Shown one piece after another: positions 37,718 through 47,039 of a DNA stretch of 64,000 bases. Location of the stretch: NCBI GenBank assembly GCA_018648265.1, contig JABGRN010000008.1:1-64000 (forward strand), written 5' to 3'. The DNA comes from Prolixibacteraceae bacterium. GTDB taxonomy: Bacteria > Bacteroidota > Bacteroidia > Bacteroidales > Prolixibacteraceae. Both the position numbers and the translations under genes were made by a program. The notes below the pieces were generated by a model. That model worked only from the letters and a program-made list of their open reading frames with translations, was not told the DNA's origin and searched no databases. The stretch's first letter is position 1. Every line of letters begins with the position of its first letter.

Positions 37718-39889
37718 TTAATTTAACCAATATGTCATTTTAAGCACTAAGGCACGGTTTCGTGAATTCCAATTTCCCGGAATATAATTGTCGGTATAAA
37801 CTACAAAAATATCGGATACCGGTTGATAACGCCATTGCAAACGCATATTAATATTTACGTTATCAATTTGCTCATTGTATTGAACAAATGTTGACCAGAA
37901 CAGTTTGTCGGTGAAAGTTACGTCCAGTTTTGGTCCAACCAACCATAATTTTGTATGTTCAAATGGTTGTGGCAGGTTCATGTCGGTATAATTAAAATTC
38001 ATCGAGAGATTGATAAACGGCTGGTAACGGTATCCAAACTCGGCCTGAACATATTGGATTTCCCCGCTGTAAAAAGGACCTTTTGCTGCCTGTGCACTCC
38101 AGTTAAACATTGTTTTTCTTGTTGATGAATAAAACAAAAATGGGCCTCCAAATTTGTAAGTTGATCCGGCAGGCAGATAGGTCTCACTAATATGAGTTGG
38201 GTCAAAATCGTCCTGTAATTCAACAAAAAAATCTTTGTAACCAAACATTAAAGTTGATCTGTCCTGAAACTGGAATTGGTAGCTATATAGATTTTCGTGT
38301 TCAATTTTATGATACTCGGGATTGAAATAATACCTAAAATCGAACATTGGACCATGACTCACAATTCGTTTGTTGGGTACAAAAAGGTATGAAAATTCAG
38401 GGCTAATAAAATTATATCCTTTCCGTTGGATGTAACCAACTTCGGCGTCATAATTTTCCCCCACAGAAATTTGAATAAGTTCGAGTTGAAGATTTTTTGT
38501 GTTGTAGGCAAGTGTTGCCCCTTGCGAAAATTGTTTGTCGGGATTACTGGATTGGAACGAACGGTGATAATAAAACTTCCCGCTCCAGAAATTGTTTTTA
38601 CTTGCCAAATTGTAGTCGAATCCGGCAACACGGTTAAATAAATTGCTGTTTTCAGGCTGGTCCAGATATTCTTTGTTTACCAGTATGAACCCGAAATTCG
38701 AGCGGGCAAAAACTTTTTTCTGAACCGAGGCAACTGTAAAATTTCGTGCCAGGTGTTCGCTGGTTTCTTGCGTGGTCATGTTCATAAATCCAATCCGCCA
38801 GTCGTTGCCAATTTTCCCACTTAATCGTGCGCCTGCTAAAACCGGTGCATCTAAACCAATCCGGCGCGAGAAAAATGGTGTCGCGGTATTATGTCCGAAA
38901 CCGGAAAACAAGTCACTGTTTTCTAAAAAAAATTGGCGTTTTTCAGGAAAAAACAATTCGAAACGATCGATATTAGTAACTTGTTGATCGACTTCAACCT
39001 GTGCAAAATCAGGGTTGTAAGTCAGGTCAAGGTTCATCGACGATGAGATTCCAATTTTTGCATCGAAGCCAAAATCTTTTTTGTATTCGGCTCCCGTACC
39101 TGCTTCAAAATCGTTGGCAAAACTTCCAAAAATATATGGAATAAGAGAAAATTGTGTTTTTGATTTTGGAAGCGGCTCTTCAAATTTCATTACACCTGTG
39201 TATGCCAGCGAAGCCGTTGGAAATTGTCTTGGAACCGGTGCCCAAGCCGATTTTTCGTTCGACTTTAAATCCAGCCGGCTAAAATTTGTATTCCAAATTT
39301 GACTGCCAGCCGGGTATCGAACCGATTTAAAAGGGATTCGCATTTCCGTCACCCATTTATCATCGTATTGTTTTGTTTTCGATTCCCACTTGCAATCCCA
39401 ATCCAGCGAAATGCTGCTCCCATCAGACATTGTTCCATCCCATTTTGCTCCCGACGCAGAAACTCCAAACGAAAATCCGTTAGTTTGATCTAGGAAGGTG
39501 TCGAAGAAAACCAAAAGGTTGTCGTTACTACCAAAACTAAAATCGCGCCGAAACGATTCCATAATTCGTTTGCCGGGAATGGTATCGTAAAAAATTTGTG
39601 CTAAATAAAGTGCTTTGTCATCGTAGGTCATTAAGATCTCCGATTGTTGATTGGCAAACCCAGTATCAACGGGCAGTACGCTATAAAAATTGTCGGCTTT
39701 TTGGGCGTTCATCCAATCAGATTCTTCAATAACTCCATCGATTTTTATCGCTGATTTTGCTTTTTTTACATTGTAAACAAAGTCTTTATTGAAGGTATTT
39801 ATAGTGGTATCGATTTTCGATTTTGTAAAAGAATTGGCAAGTGTCGCAACATTTGCAAATACTAAAAGTAGTAATATTGAATACTTCAT
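37718..39889 (-). CDS. DUF5916 outer-membrane-associated protein with CBM9-like domain
   Basis: A 723-residue secreted protein: signal peptide (about 1-18), a carbohydrate-binding CBM9-like beta domain (about 45-215, beginning IKIDGVIEESDW), then the DUF5916 region (about 235-723) made of alternating aromatic beta strands, which looks like an outer-membrane beta barrel ending in a terminal aromatic strand (MTYWLN). FFPEKRQFFLENSDLF is the family signature. The substrate is unknown; the family is confined mostly to Bacteroidota and relatives. It has its own promoter. Confidence 0.85.
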   Translation of the reverse strand: MKYSILLLLVFANVATLANSFTKSKIDTTINTFNKDFVYNVKKAKSAIKIDGVIEESDWMNAQKADNFYSVLPVDTGFANQQSEILMTYDDKALYLAQIFYDTIPGKRIMESFRRDFSFGSNDNLLVFFDTFLDQTNGFSFGVSASGAKWDGTMSDGSSISLDWDCKWESKTKQYDDKWVTEMRIPFKSVRYPAGSQIWNTNFSRLDLKSNEKSAWAPVPRQFPTASLAYTGVMKFEEPLPKSKTQFSLIPYIFGSFANDFEAGTGAEYKKDFGFDAKIGISSSMNLDLTYNPDFAQVEVDQQVTNIDRFELFFPEKRQFFLENSDLFSGFGHNTATPFFSRRIGLDAPVLAGARLSGKIGNDWRIGFMNMTTQETSEHLARNFTVASVQKKVFARSNFGFILVNKEYLDQPENSNLFNRVAGFDYNLASKNNFWSGKFYYHRSFQSSNPDKQFSQGATLAYNTKNLQLELIQISVGENYDAEVGYIQRKGYNFISPEFSYLFVPNKRIVSHGPMFDFRYYFNPEYHKIEHENLYSYQFQFQDRSTLMFGYKDFFVELQDDFDPTHISETYLPAGSTYKFGGPFLFYSSTRKTMFNWSAQAAKGPFYSGEIQYVQAEFGYRYQPFINLSMNFNYTDMNLPQPFEHTKLWLVGPKLDVTFTDKLFWSTFVQYNEQIDNVNINMRLQWRYQPVSDIFVVYTDNYIPGNWNSRNRALVLKMTYWLN

Positions 39890-39926
39890 TTTTGAATTTT
39901 AATTAATTGATTTAGGAAATCAGCCG

Positions 39927-39956
39927 CAAAGATATTCAATTTGTAAATAATACAAA
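39927..39956 (-). promoter_or_regulatory. Consensus promoter of the DUF5916 gene
   Basis: On the minus strand TTTG (39956-39953), an 18-base spacer and TATCTTTG (39934-39927) match the Bacteroidota consensus exactly. The start codon lies 37 bases downstream of the -7 box. Confidence 0.65.
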
Positions 39957-40156
39957 GAAGGTTTGGATATGTTTGGAGAAGAGAATTGTTAAAGTCTATC
40001 CAACAAGTCGGCAAATTTTTGAAATGAAACACCAAATAATAAATATGTTACATAAATCTGTCATTAGCACCGAAGTGAAGCAATTTCAACAAGCATATTT
40101 ACAGCGACATAGGGCTGCTTTGAGCCTGGCAATTATAAAATTTGGAAAAATTGTGA

Positions 40157-40630
40157 TTATACCGACTCGTGCCGTATTGAAGTAATTAATTCCTCACCTA
40201 ACTGAATGTAGGAATTTGCGCAGCCAATTCTATTGCAAACTCCTATAAATGAATCGAATGCTGCTTTCTTGTTAAGGAAAAGGGCAATGATTTTCCCGCC
40301 GCAATGACAATTTGAAAATGCTGGTAAAGCTTCATTGCACTTCGGACAATATAAATCATATGTATCGTTTTCCTTTATTTTCATCCCAACCACAACACGA
40401 GTTTTGCAACCATAAACCGGACTTAACGCAACAACACCCTCTTGTTCGCCTTTTTTTGCATTTAAAAATATTCCGTTAAATTCATCAAATTTAGCTTTAT
40501 CCGAAATCAGGTTGTGTCCATTCTGACAATAACATTCGGTAAAAAGCACAACATTTTCATCGTCACATATTTTTCTCTTTTTAAGCGGATTGGGGAAAAC
40601 CAGCATTCCATTTTTATTAAATATACCCAC
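40157..40630 (-). CDS. Cys-rich protein of unknown function in the hydrogenase operon
   Basis: A 157-residue soluble protein, starting at a GTG two bases after the maturation-protease gene and closing the hydrogenase operon. It has four Cys-containing clusters (CYC, CPKCNEALP, CHCGG, CNRIGC); the CPKC and CHC pair looks like a zinc ribbon. The N-terminal part (about 25-95) is beta-rich with one CYCQNGH motif. I recognise no family. Position and co-translation argue for a hydrogenase-linked job such as chaperone, metal or sulfur handling, or an accessory electron carrier, but nothing in the sequence proves it. Confidence 0.6.
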   Translation of the reverse strand: MGIFNKNGMLVFPNPLKKRKICDDENVVLFTECYCQNGHNLISDKAKFDEFNGIFLNAKKGEQEGVVALSPVYGCKTRVVVGMKIKENDTYDLYCPKCNEALPAFSNCHCGGKIIALFLNKKAAFDSFIGVCNRIGCANSYIQLGEELITSIRHESV

Positions 40631-40632
40631 TT

Positions 40633-41139
40633 TTATAATTTTTCTGCTATTAAAAATTCATTTGGGATTAGTTCGTTTAAAATGTTTAAAACCTTCATTT
40701 TTATATCTTGATATCGCGAAGCTAATTCCTCTGTAAAATACTCAGAAAACACCATGTCTTCTTTAATTTCTACCGCCAATATAAACATATTTTCCGGTAT
40801 GTCAAATCCTACCGTATTACCCAATTCGAGTGCTGTAATAAAATTCGTATCATGCAAATTTGAAAGATGTAAAGTTTCTTTAAAATCGTTTGGTGTAAAA
40901 AGATAAACATCGCCAATATTACCGCCGGATGTTTTAATGGCATCGATAAAAATCACAGTTTTGTAGCCCTGTATAAATTCCAGGATTTCGAGACCGCCAA
41001 CATTTAATTTCTCAAATATTAACTCAGTCCCTTCATATTTATTTTTTAGGAAATCACATAATTTTGGACCAATTCCATCATCCGTCAAAATGTCGTTACC
41101 AACTCCCAAAACCAATACATTTTTATCACTTTTGTTCAT
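40633..41139 (-). CDS. Hydrogenase maturation protease
   Basis: A 168-residue HycI/HybD-type endopeptidase. The N-terminal VLGVGNDILTDDGIGPKL (about 10-27) holds the nickel-sensing Asp or Glu position, FIDAIKTSGGNIGD follows the second conserved Asp, and SNLHDTNF supplies the conserved His. It clips the C-terminal tail from the large subunit once nickel is inserted. The large-subunit gene ends 22 bases upstream and does have a tail after the DPCFSCATH motif, so the pair matches. Confidence 0.92.
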   Translation of the reverse strand: MNKSDKNVLVLGVGNDILTDDGIGPKLCDFLKNKYEGTELIFEKLNVGGLEILEFIQGYKTVIFIDAIKTSGGNIGDVYLFTPNDFKETLHLSNLHDTNFITALELGNTVGFDIPENMFILAVEIKEDMVFSEYFTEELASRYQDIKMKVLNILNELIPNEFLIAEKL

Positions 41140-41161
41140 ATTGTTTTCTACGGAAATGAAC

Positions 41162-42625
41162 TTATTTTCGTTTCACAGTTCGAATTAAAGTTCCATCCAT
41201 TTCACGAATATTAACAATCATGGGCATTTCACCTGGTAAACTGTGAGTAGCACACGAAAAACAGGGATCGTAAGCACGAAATGCCATTTCGATCATATTA
41301 AGAATTCCATCGGTAACTTCCACCCCTTTCTTAATTAAACCTTGTGCTGCTTTTTTAAGCGACATACAAATGGCAGCGTTGTTGTTGGTTGTGCCTACAA
41401 TCAGGTTGGCTTTTAACACCAAGCCTTTGTCGTCGGTAATATAATGGTGGGTTAAAGTACCCCGTTGTGCTTCAACAATACCAATACCTTCGTTTGGTAT
41501 GTTTGGCAATGGCGATCTTAAATCTTTACCGATAATATCGGGATCGGTAGCCAGTTCAAGAGAACGTTCAGCAGAATAAAGTAATTCAATTAACCTTGCC
41601 CAGTGCATCGCCAAAGTTGCATGAACCGGTTTGCCTCCTAAAATCCCGAACATTTTTTCGTATTCCGATTGTGCAAAAGGGGTTGCCATTCCATCGGCTG
41701 CATTCAACCTCGAAAGTGGTGTTGCCTGGTAAACTCCTGAATCCTGGCCTTCAACAAATCCTTTCCAACCTATTTTTTTGAGGTATGGAAATTTAAGGTA
41801 ACTCCAGGGTTCAACCCGTTCGGCCACAAAATCCTGATAATCGTTAGGAGAGTATTTACAGTGTTCTTCGCCTTCGGTATCAACTACACGCACTTTTCCA
41901 TCGTAAAAATTTACTTTGTTATTTTCATCAACCAGGCCCATCGAGTGTAGTTTTAGTGAATAAGGCCCATTCAAAATCAGATCCACGTATTCTTTATTTT
42001 CAAGAACTACATCGCCAAAAAGATTAAGCGAAAATTTGGCGAAATCGATAAAACCTTTTGCTTTTTTTTCGATATCGGCGCGTTGTTCTTCTGTCAATCC
42101 TTTTCTAACCCCGCCCGGGATATTCATTACAACATGTGTTTGATGTCCGCCAATCAGAGCCTGAATTTCCTGGGCAATCCGTCGCTGTTTTATTACTTCG
42201 GTTCCAATATTGACACCAACTTTATTTATTACACCGAGGATATTCCGCTCTGCTTTTGCCGCAGTAGGACCAACTACAAAATCGGGTGCAGCCAGTGCAT
42301 AAAAATGTGCAATGTGGCTATGTACAAAATGAGCCATGTAAAATAACTCGCGCAGTTTTTTAGCAGTTGGTGGAGGTTCGACCCCGTAAACCGCATCAAC
42401 AGCTTTCCCGGATGCCATGTGGTGGCAACCCGGGCAAACCCCACAAATTTTGGTTACAATTTGAGGCAACTCCTCAACCGGGCGGCCTTCACAAAATTTT
42501 TCAAAACCACGTAATTCCGGGACCTGAAAGTAAACATTATCAACATCTCCCTCATCGTTTAGGAAAATTTCAATTTTGCCGTGGCCTTCGAGGCGGGTAA
42601 TTGGATCTATTGTTATTCGTTTCAT
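41162..42625 (-). CDS. mvhA: NiFe hydrogenase large subunit, MvhA-type (group 3c-like)
   Basis: A 487-residue catalytic subunit. The N-terminal RLEGHGKI motif, the L1 box KICGVCPGCH (Cys61, Cys64) and the L2 box DPCFSCATH (Cys455, Cys458, His461) provide the four Cys that bind the NiFe(CN)2CO centre. The 26 residues after His461 are the extension removed at maturation. The closest family resemblance is to cytoplasmic methyl viologen-reducing/Mvh (3c) enzymes, and the neighbouring MvhG, MvhD and HdrA genes agree. No Tat signal is present in either subunit, so the enzyme works in the cytoplasm. The 71-bp gap before it carries an ACTG-rich repeat. Confidence 0.95.
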   Translation of the reverse strand: MKRITIDPITRLEGHGKIEIFLNDEGDVDNVYFQVPELRGFEKFCEGRPVEELPQIVTKICGVCPGCHHMASGKAVDAVYGVEPPPTAKKLRELFYMAHFVHSHIAHFYALAAPDFVVGPTAAKAERNILGVINKVGVNIGTEVIKQRRIAQEIQALIGGHQTHVVMNIPGGVRKGLTEEQRADIEKKAKGFIDFAKFSLNLFGDVVLENKEYVDLILNGPYSLKLHSMGLVDENNKVNFYDGKVRVVDTEGEEHCKYSPNDYQDFVAERVEPWSYLKFPYLKKIGWKGFVEGQDSGVYQATPLSRLNAADGMATPFAQSEYEKMFGILGGKPVHATLAMHWARLIELLYSAERSLELATDPDIIGKDLRSPLPNIPNEGIGIVEAQRGTLTHHYITDDKGLVLKANLIVGTTNNNAAICMSLKKAAQGLIKKGVEVTDGILNMIEMAFRAYDPCFSCATHSLPGEMPMIVNIREMDGTLIRTVKRK

Positions 42626-42696
42626 AATTATCAGTTAAAGTTCTGAGTTTAAAGTTTAAGTGTTTGTTTTTCACTGAAAACTGCTACTGTGACTAC
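42626..42696. repeat. ACTG-rich intergenic repeat inside the operon
   Basis: A 71-bp gap between mvhG and mvhA contains closely spaced ACTG words (ACTGAAAACTGC, CTACTGTGACTAC, TCACTGC). The same word composition makes up the tandem array at 53688-53825 in the opposite orientation, so it is likely the same repeat family. It has no coding potential. Confidence 0.4.
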
Positions 42697-43689
42697 TCAC
42701 TGCAAACTTTCTTTCACTTTTCTCCTTAATATTGAACCGGGCAAACTAAAGCGGTAAAATGTACCTGCTGGATCTACAATCTGATTTGTTATTCTTTCAA
42801 TTTCCTCTGGTTCGTTGGCGTCAATCATAGTTGCTACTGCCGACATCATTTTAGCTCCCGGATCGCTTACATCGGGAGGCGGGCCGTAACAACCGCGACA
42901 AGGTGCATTTCCTTCTATGCAACGATGACCACATCCTCCGCGGGTTGCCGGACCAAGGCAAATTACACCCTGTTCTAAGAAACAGGTTTCACCGTCGTCT
43001 TCAATTTCAAACGGACGTTTAAACTCTTTTATATGTTTGTTGTCGGTTTTTTTACGTGTACATTCGTCACACTGACCTTTATCGTAAGCGCCAATAACTG
43101 AACCTTTTGGCGGCAACTCGTTTCCTGAAACAATGGCCATAAATACTTCCAAAAGCCGTTCGGTTTGAGGTGGGCACCCCGGCATGTAATAATCTACAAC
43201 AACGGTTTGATCGAGTGTTCGAACATCGTTATAAAATTTTGGTAAAGTCAGTGTCCCTTCTTCAACTTCGTAACTTACATTTGGTAGTGTAGCATCTTCA
43301 TTTTCTGTTGTAATGTTTTTAAGATAAACCTGCTTTAGGATTTCTTCTTTAGTCGAAAAATTAGCCAGCCCGGGTATTCCACCCATGTGGGCACACGAGC
43401 CGTAAGCAACCAATAGTTTTGATTTTTGTCGCAAGACTTTTGCCATGTGTTCGTTTTCGCTGTTGCGTACTGCGCCGTTAAAAAGGGTGATATCAATAAA
43501 TTTATCTTCCATTGCTTCAACGTCGGCATATTTTATGTCTAACGCAATTGGCCAGAAAACAAGATCTGCGTTGGCAACCACATCAAACAATTTCTCGTGG
43601 ACATCGAGTACCGAAACACAGCACCCTCCGCAGGCCGCGCCCCAATAAACAGCCATTTTTAGTTTTGGTTTATTTTTTTGTTCTGTCAT
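42697..43689 (-). CDS. mvhG: Hydrogenase small subunit, MvhG-type
   Basis: A 330-residue iron-sulfur subunit that passes electrons from the NiFe site. The proximal cluster ligands are in GAACGGCC (Cys20, Cys23), GSCAHMGG and MPGCPP. Additional Cys groups in CDECTRKK, CFLEQGVIC, GGCGHRC and NAPCRGCYGPPP (about 205-275) bind the medial and distal [4Fe-4S] clusters. Absence of a Tat leader fits the MvhG group. The ATG at 43689 is chosen over one seven codons upstream because a GGGAGGT Shine-Dalgarno sits just before it. Confidence 0.93.
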   Translation of the reverse strand: MTEQKNKPKLKMAVYWGAACGGCCVSVLDVHEKLFDVVANADLVFWPIALDIKYADVEAMEDKFIDITLFNGAVRNSENEHMAKVLRQKSKLLVAYGSCAHMGGIPGLANFSTKEEILKQVYLKNITTENEDATLPNVSYEVEEGTLTLPKFYNDVRTLDQTVVVDYYMPGCPPQTERLLEVFMAIVSGNELPPKGSVIGAYDKGQCDECTRKKTDNKHIKEFKRPFEIEDDGETCFLEQGVICLGPATRGGCGHRCIEGNAPCRGCYGPPPDVSDPGAKMMSAVATMIDANEPEEIERITNQIVDPAGTFYRFSLPGSILRRKVKESLQ

Positions 43690-43702
43690 TTTAATACCTC
43701 CC

Positions 43703-44128
43703 TTAAGCAAAGTTTTCTATAATCTCTTTTACATGGCATGGGCCTAATCCCCGAACTGTTTCAGTAAACGAATCGGCTAATTCAGCAAATTGTTTTCCTT
43801 CACTTGCACTAATCCATTCTAAATGCAACCTTCCCGGATCAATTCCCATTTGGGCAATATATTTTTTTAGCAAATGATATCTTCGAAGGCATTTATAATT
43901 TCCCTCATGATAATGACAATCTCCAGGATGGCAGCCACAAATCAGCACACCATCGGCACCATCTTTAAACGACTCCAGTACAAAAATTGGATCAATCCTT
44001 CCAGAGCACATTACACGTATAATCCGAATGTTGTGAGCATACTTCATTCGCGAAGTTCCGGCAAGGTCGGCTCCGGTGTAGGAGCACCAGTTACATAAAA
44101 ACGAAACAATTGTTGGTTCAAAATCCAT
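43703..44128 (-). CDS. mvhD: Hydrogenase iron-sulfur (electron transfer) subunit MvhD
   Basis: A 141-residue MvhD-domain protein with the CNWCSYTGADLAG start (Cys12, Cys15), RVMCSGRI and CGCHPGDCHYHEGNYKC; these Cys bind the [2Fe-2S] cluster seen in MvhD of heterodisulfide-linked hydrogenases. It is the electrical connector between the hydrogenase and an HdrA-type flavoprotein. It sits exactly between their genes, two bases after the HdrA gene, and is preceded by a GGAGGG Shine-Dalgarno. In sulfate reducers this domain is fused to QmoB; here it is separate. Confidence 0.93.
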   Translation of the reverse strand: MDFEPTIVSFLCNWCSYTGADLAGTSRMKYAHNIRIIRVMCSGRIDPIFVLESFKDGADGVLICGCHPGDCHYHEGNYKCLRRYHLLKKYIAQMGIDPGRLHLEWISASEGKQFAELADSFTETVRGLGPCHVKEIIENFA

Positions 44129-44130
44129 AA

Positions 44131-45870
44131 TTAACCCTCCTGTAATTCAAATGATTTATCAAGTAATCCTTTTATCTGAGAAAGTATTTGCCGGTCGGTA
44201 AAGTGTTGTGATCTGATAGCACCGGTTGGACAGGCTGATCCACAGGTTCCACAACCTTTGCAAAGAACCTCGTTAACAACCGACACCTGTTTTTCTTCGT
44301 CGAAACTAATAGCGGTGTAAGGACATACGCTAATACAGGTCTGACAGCCACAGCAAGTATCTTCGTTTACTTTGGCCGTGGTAACCTCAACTTCGACACT
44401 TCCTTTATTTATAGTTCCAAGAATTCTTGCAGCCGCGGCCCTTGCCTGAGCGACTGAATCGGGAATATCTTTTGGTGCCTGACAGCTTCCAACAACATAA
44501 ATTCCATCGGTAGTAGTTGCAACGGGGTCGAGTTTCGGATGGCGTTCAATAAAAAACTGGTTGCCGCACATGCTTATCCCAACAGTTTGTGCAAGTTTTT
44601 TTGCCTCTTTATGTGCTTCTTTTGCTACCATCAGTATTACCAAATCGGCAGGCACCTCAATTCTTTCGCCCGAAAGTTTTTCGTCGAATTCGATTAACAT
44701 TTTACAATTATCTTTTGATGAGGCTTCCCTTACTTCAGGCAATCCGTTTTTTTGATCAAACATCAGGAACATAACATTCTTTAGCGAGGTTGCAGAATAC
44801 AACTCTTCACATCCATTTCCCATAGCCCGCATATCGGCGTAAATCTCAAAAATATTAGCATCGGGAATTGCGGAGCGGACAAGATTTGAATATTTTAAAG
44901 CATTCTTACAACAAAGTCGAGAACAATATTCGTGATAGTTTGAATTTCGGCTTCCAACACAATGAATTATTGCAATATTTTGTGGGACATTTCCATCATT
45001 TGTTAGAATTTTACCGGATTTTAATACCTGTTCAAGTTCCAACGAGGTCACTACATCCGGAATAATTCCATATTTATAATTTTGAATTTTTGAGGGATTG
45101 AATGTGCTTAAACCAATAGCCAAAATTATATTTCCAAATTTTAATTCTATTGACTGGTTTTCACTGTTGGTAATTTTAGTTTCAAAATTTCCAATGTAAC
45201 CGCTGATTTCTTCAATTTGGGTATTCAGGAAAACTTTAATGTTCGGATGTATATAAACATGTTCAATTTTGGGATTAATTAATTGGGCTGCGTTGTACAT
45301 AAACGGAGAGATGAGATCTATTTGTGCTGCATAACCGCCCAACTGACTTGTTTTTTCGACAAGATAAACCTGTTTCCCTGAATCTGCTATTTCTAATGCT
45401 GCTGAAATTCCTGAAATGCCCCCACCAACAATAAGGGTTGCAGGGTCTATTTCTACTGAACGTTTATTGAGCGCTTCGTGCCATTGGATCCGATTAATTG
45501 CAGCCGCTACCAGAGATTTTGCTTTTTTTGTTGCATTCTCCCTACTTCTATGAACCCACGAAACATGTTCGCGAATATTGGCCATTTGAAACATGTATGG
45601 ATTTAAACCTGCATTCTCAAGTGCTTTTCTAAATGTTAATTCATGAATTCGGGGAGAACAGGCCGCAACAACCACCCGGTTTAGTTTATGCTTTTTTACA
45701 TCGCTGATTATTAAATCTTGCCCGGGGTCGGAACACATATATTTGTAATCGCGCGATATAACAACATTTGGTAAAGTTTCCATTTCCCTGGACACATCTT
45801 CAACATCAACCATTTTGGCAATGTTGTTTCCGCACCAGCAAACATAAACACCAATTCTAACTTCTTCCAT
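44131..45870 (-). CDS. HdrA-like/QmoB-like flavoprotein with C-terminal ferredoxin domain
   Basis: A 579-residue HdrA homologue. The N-terminal domain keeps the CWCG/Cys46/ACSP iron-sulfur ligands (Cys11, Cys13, Cys46, Cys71), a Rossmann FAD site GGGISG lies at 149-154, and the C-terminus has two complete [4Fe-4S] motifs (Cys506-509-512-516 and 537-540-543-547). The usual HdrA loop with D-C-x-x-C and the inserted ferredoxin next to FAD are missing: at the equivalent place the sequence is MYNAAQLINPK. It pairs with MvhD, whose gene follows, and probably receives electrons from it. The nearest model is QmoB without its fused MvhD. Confidence 0.85.
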   Translation of the reverse strand: MEEVRIGVYVCWCGNNIAKMVDVEDVSREMETLPNVVISRDYKYMCSDPGQDLIISDVKKHKLNRVVVAACSPRIHELTFRKALENAGLNPYMFQMANIREHVSWVHRSRENATKKAKSLVAAAINRIQWHEALNKRSVEIDPATLIVGGGISGISAALEIADSGKQVYLVEKTSQLGGYAAQIDLISPFMYNAAQLINPKIEHVYIHPNIKVFLNTQIEEISGYIGNFETKITNSENQSIELKFGNIILAIGLSTFNPSKIQNYKYGIIPDVVTSLELEQVLKSGKILTNDGNVPQNIAIIHCVGSRNSNYHEYCSRLCCKNALKYSNLVRSAIPDANIFEIYADMRAMGNGCEELYSATSLKNVMFLMFDQKNGLPEVREASSKDNCKMLIEFDEKLSGERIEVPADLVILMVAKEAHKEAKKLAQTVGISMCGNQFFIERHPKLDPVATTTDGIYVVGSCQAPKDIPDSVAQARAAAARILGTINKGSVEVEVTTAKVNEDTCCGCQTCISVCPYTAISFDEEKQVSVVNEVLCKGCGTCGSACPTGAIRSQHFTDRQILSQIKGLLDKSFELQEG

Positions 45871-45885
45871 TTTTTAAAAGTTTTA

Positions 45886-47037
45886 TTAAACAGCTACCGA
45901 AAGTTTTGATTTCAATTGTAATGCACTGGCTTTCTTTTTCATATTAGTAAAATAAATAGCTAAAGGACGATAGGCCAGGTGAGACCATTTTGAAAAAGCA
46001 ACAAATGTTACAACCATTGGGACTTCGAAGGCCAGATGAATTATATAAGAATAATAAGTTGCGAAGGGTAAGCCATTTACCCTAAAAATATGGATCAGAA
46101 TTCCGGTTAAAGCAACCATAAAAAGTAAAACGACAAATATCCAGTCGCTGTGGTGTGAGTATTTAAAAATCTCTTTCTTTTTTCGGACTCTGCCAATCAT
46201 AAAATAGACAGTACCAAAAAGGAATCCAGCAGTAATTATATATCCGATTAAACGTTGTGGGTGATACCATGCGTGGATATCTTCGGTTTGAAACCAGGTA
46301 AGAAAGAAAATAATGAAAATAAACATTGTTACATAACCAATCATTAAAAACCAATGCCCAAACCAGTACATCCTGCTTTTATTGCATTTCGAAAACCTAA
46401 GTTGTGTTGCAAAATGAACTACGGCTTCACCGATTTCAGAAATGTAAATCCAAATGGGAATTTTTACTGATTTGTCTTTAACAATTACCTTGTAATACAT
46501 ATTTAAAATATTTGTTATCAGGAATAACGATAACGACAACAACAAAATATGATCGATTGTGGCTATCATTTCGGGATGTGCAAATGTGTTTAATTGAACT
46601 CCTCCTGCGGGAGTTAATTCACTTAACATCAGCCCTCCAAAGAGCAGGAAAGAAATAATTACAGCGAAAAATAGAAACAACATAACAAAGAGGTGAGCTG
46701 TAAATGATTTGTAGAGAAATCCTGAAAAACCGGTCCAGTCGTAAATTGAAGTTAAATATCGGCGCAAGGCCATCATAATTTCACCTGGGTTTGCGTCGCG
46801 CGGGCAGGTCTCTGAACATTCGCCACAGTAATAACATAACCATGGATCGCCGTTACTTGCAAGTTTATCTTTTAAACCCATTTGCGCTTGCCGGATTGTT
46901 TTTCTGGGAAACAGGATATCTTTTTCAGTAAGTTGACAAATTGCAGTACAGTTGCCACAATGGAAGCAGTCCTTCCAGTTTTTCACCCCGAATTTTTCAA
47001 GGTCGTGCATAAAATTTGGATCCACTCGTGTTGCCAT
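45886..47037 (-). CDS. HdrC-HdrE/QmoC-like membrane-bound iron-sulfur subunit
   Basis: A 383-residue fusion. The N-terminal HdrC-like ferredoxin part has CFHCGNCTAIC (Cys24-27-30-34) and CYYCGECSETCPRDANP (Cys68-71-74-78). The rest (about 105-370) has six hydrophobic helices of the NarI/HdrE type, with several His inside or at helix edges (for example in TIDHILLL, VVHFATQL, FGHWFLM, IIHLAFEV) that could ligate b hemes and form a quinone site. This is the architecture of QmoC. It anchors the complex to the inner membrane and most likely transfers electrons to or from menaquinone. Fifteen and two bases separate it from the flanking HdrA genes. Confidence 0.88.
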   Translation of the reverse strand: MATRVDPNFMHDLEKFGVKNWKDCFHCGNCTAICQLTEKDILFPRKTIRQAQMGLKDKLASNGDPWLCYYCGECSETCPRDANPGEIMMALRRYLTSIYDWTGFSGFLYKSFTAHLFVMLFLFFAVIISFLLFGGLMLSELTPAGGVQLNTFAHPEMIATIDHILLLSLSLFLITNILNMYYKVIVKDKSVKIPIWIYISEIGEAVVHFATQLRFSKCNKSRMYWFGHWFLMIGYVTMFIFIIFFLTWFQTEDIHAWYHPQRLIGYIITAGFLFGTVYFMIGRVRKKKEIFKYSHHSDWIFVVLLFMVALTGILIHIFRVNGLPFATYYSYIIHLAFEVPMVVTFVAFSKWSHLAYRPLAIYFTNMKKKASALQLKSKLSVAV

Positions 47038-47039
47038 AA

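Noticed and set aside
39973-40185. 70-codon open frame on the plus strand after the DUF5916 promoter
   Set aside because: No domain, overlaps the end of the Cys-rich hydrogenase-operon gene and has no promoter; likely chance.
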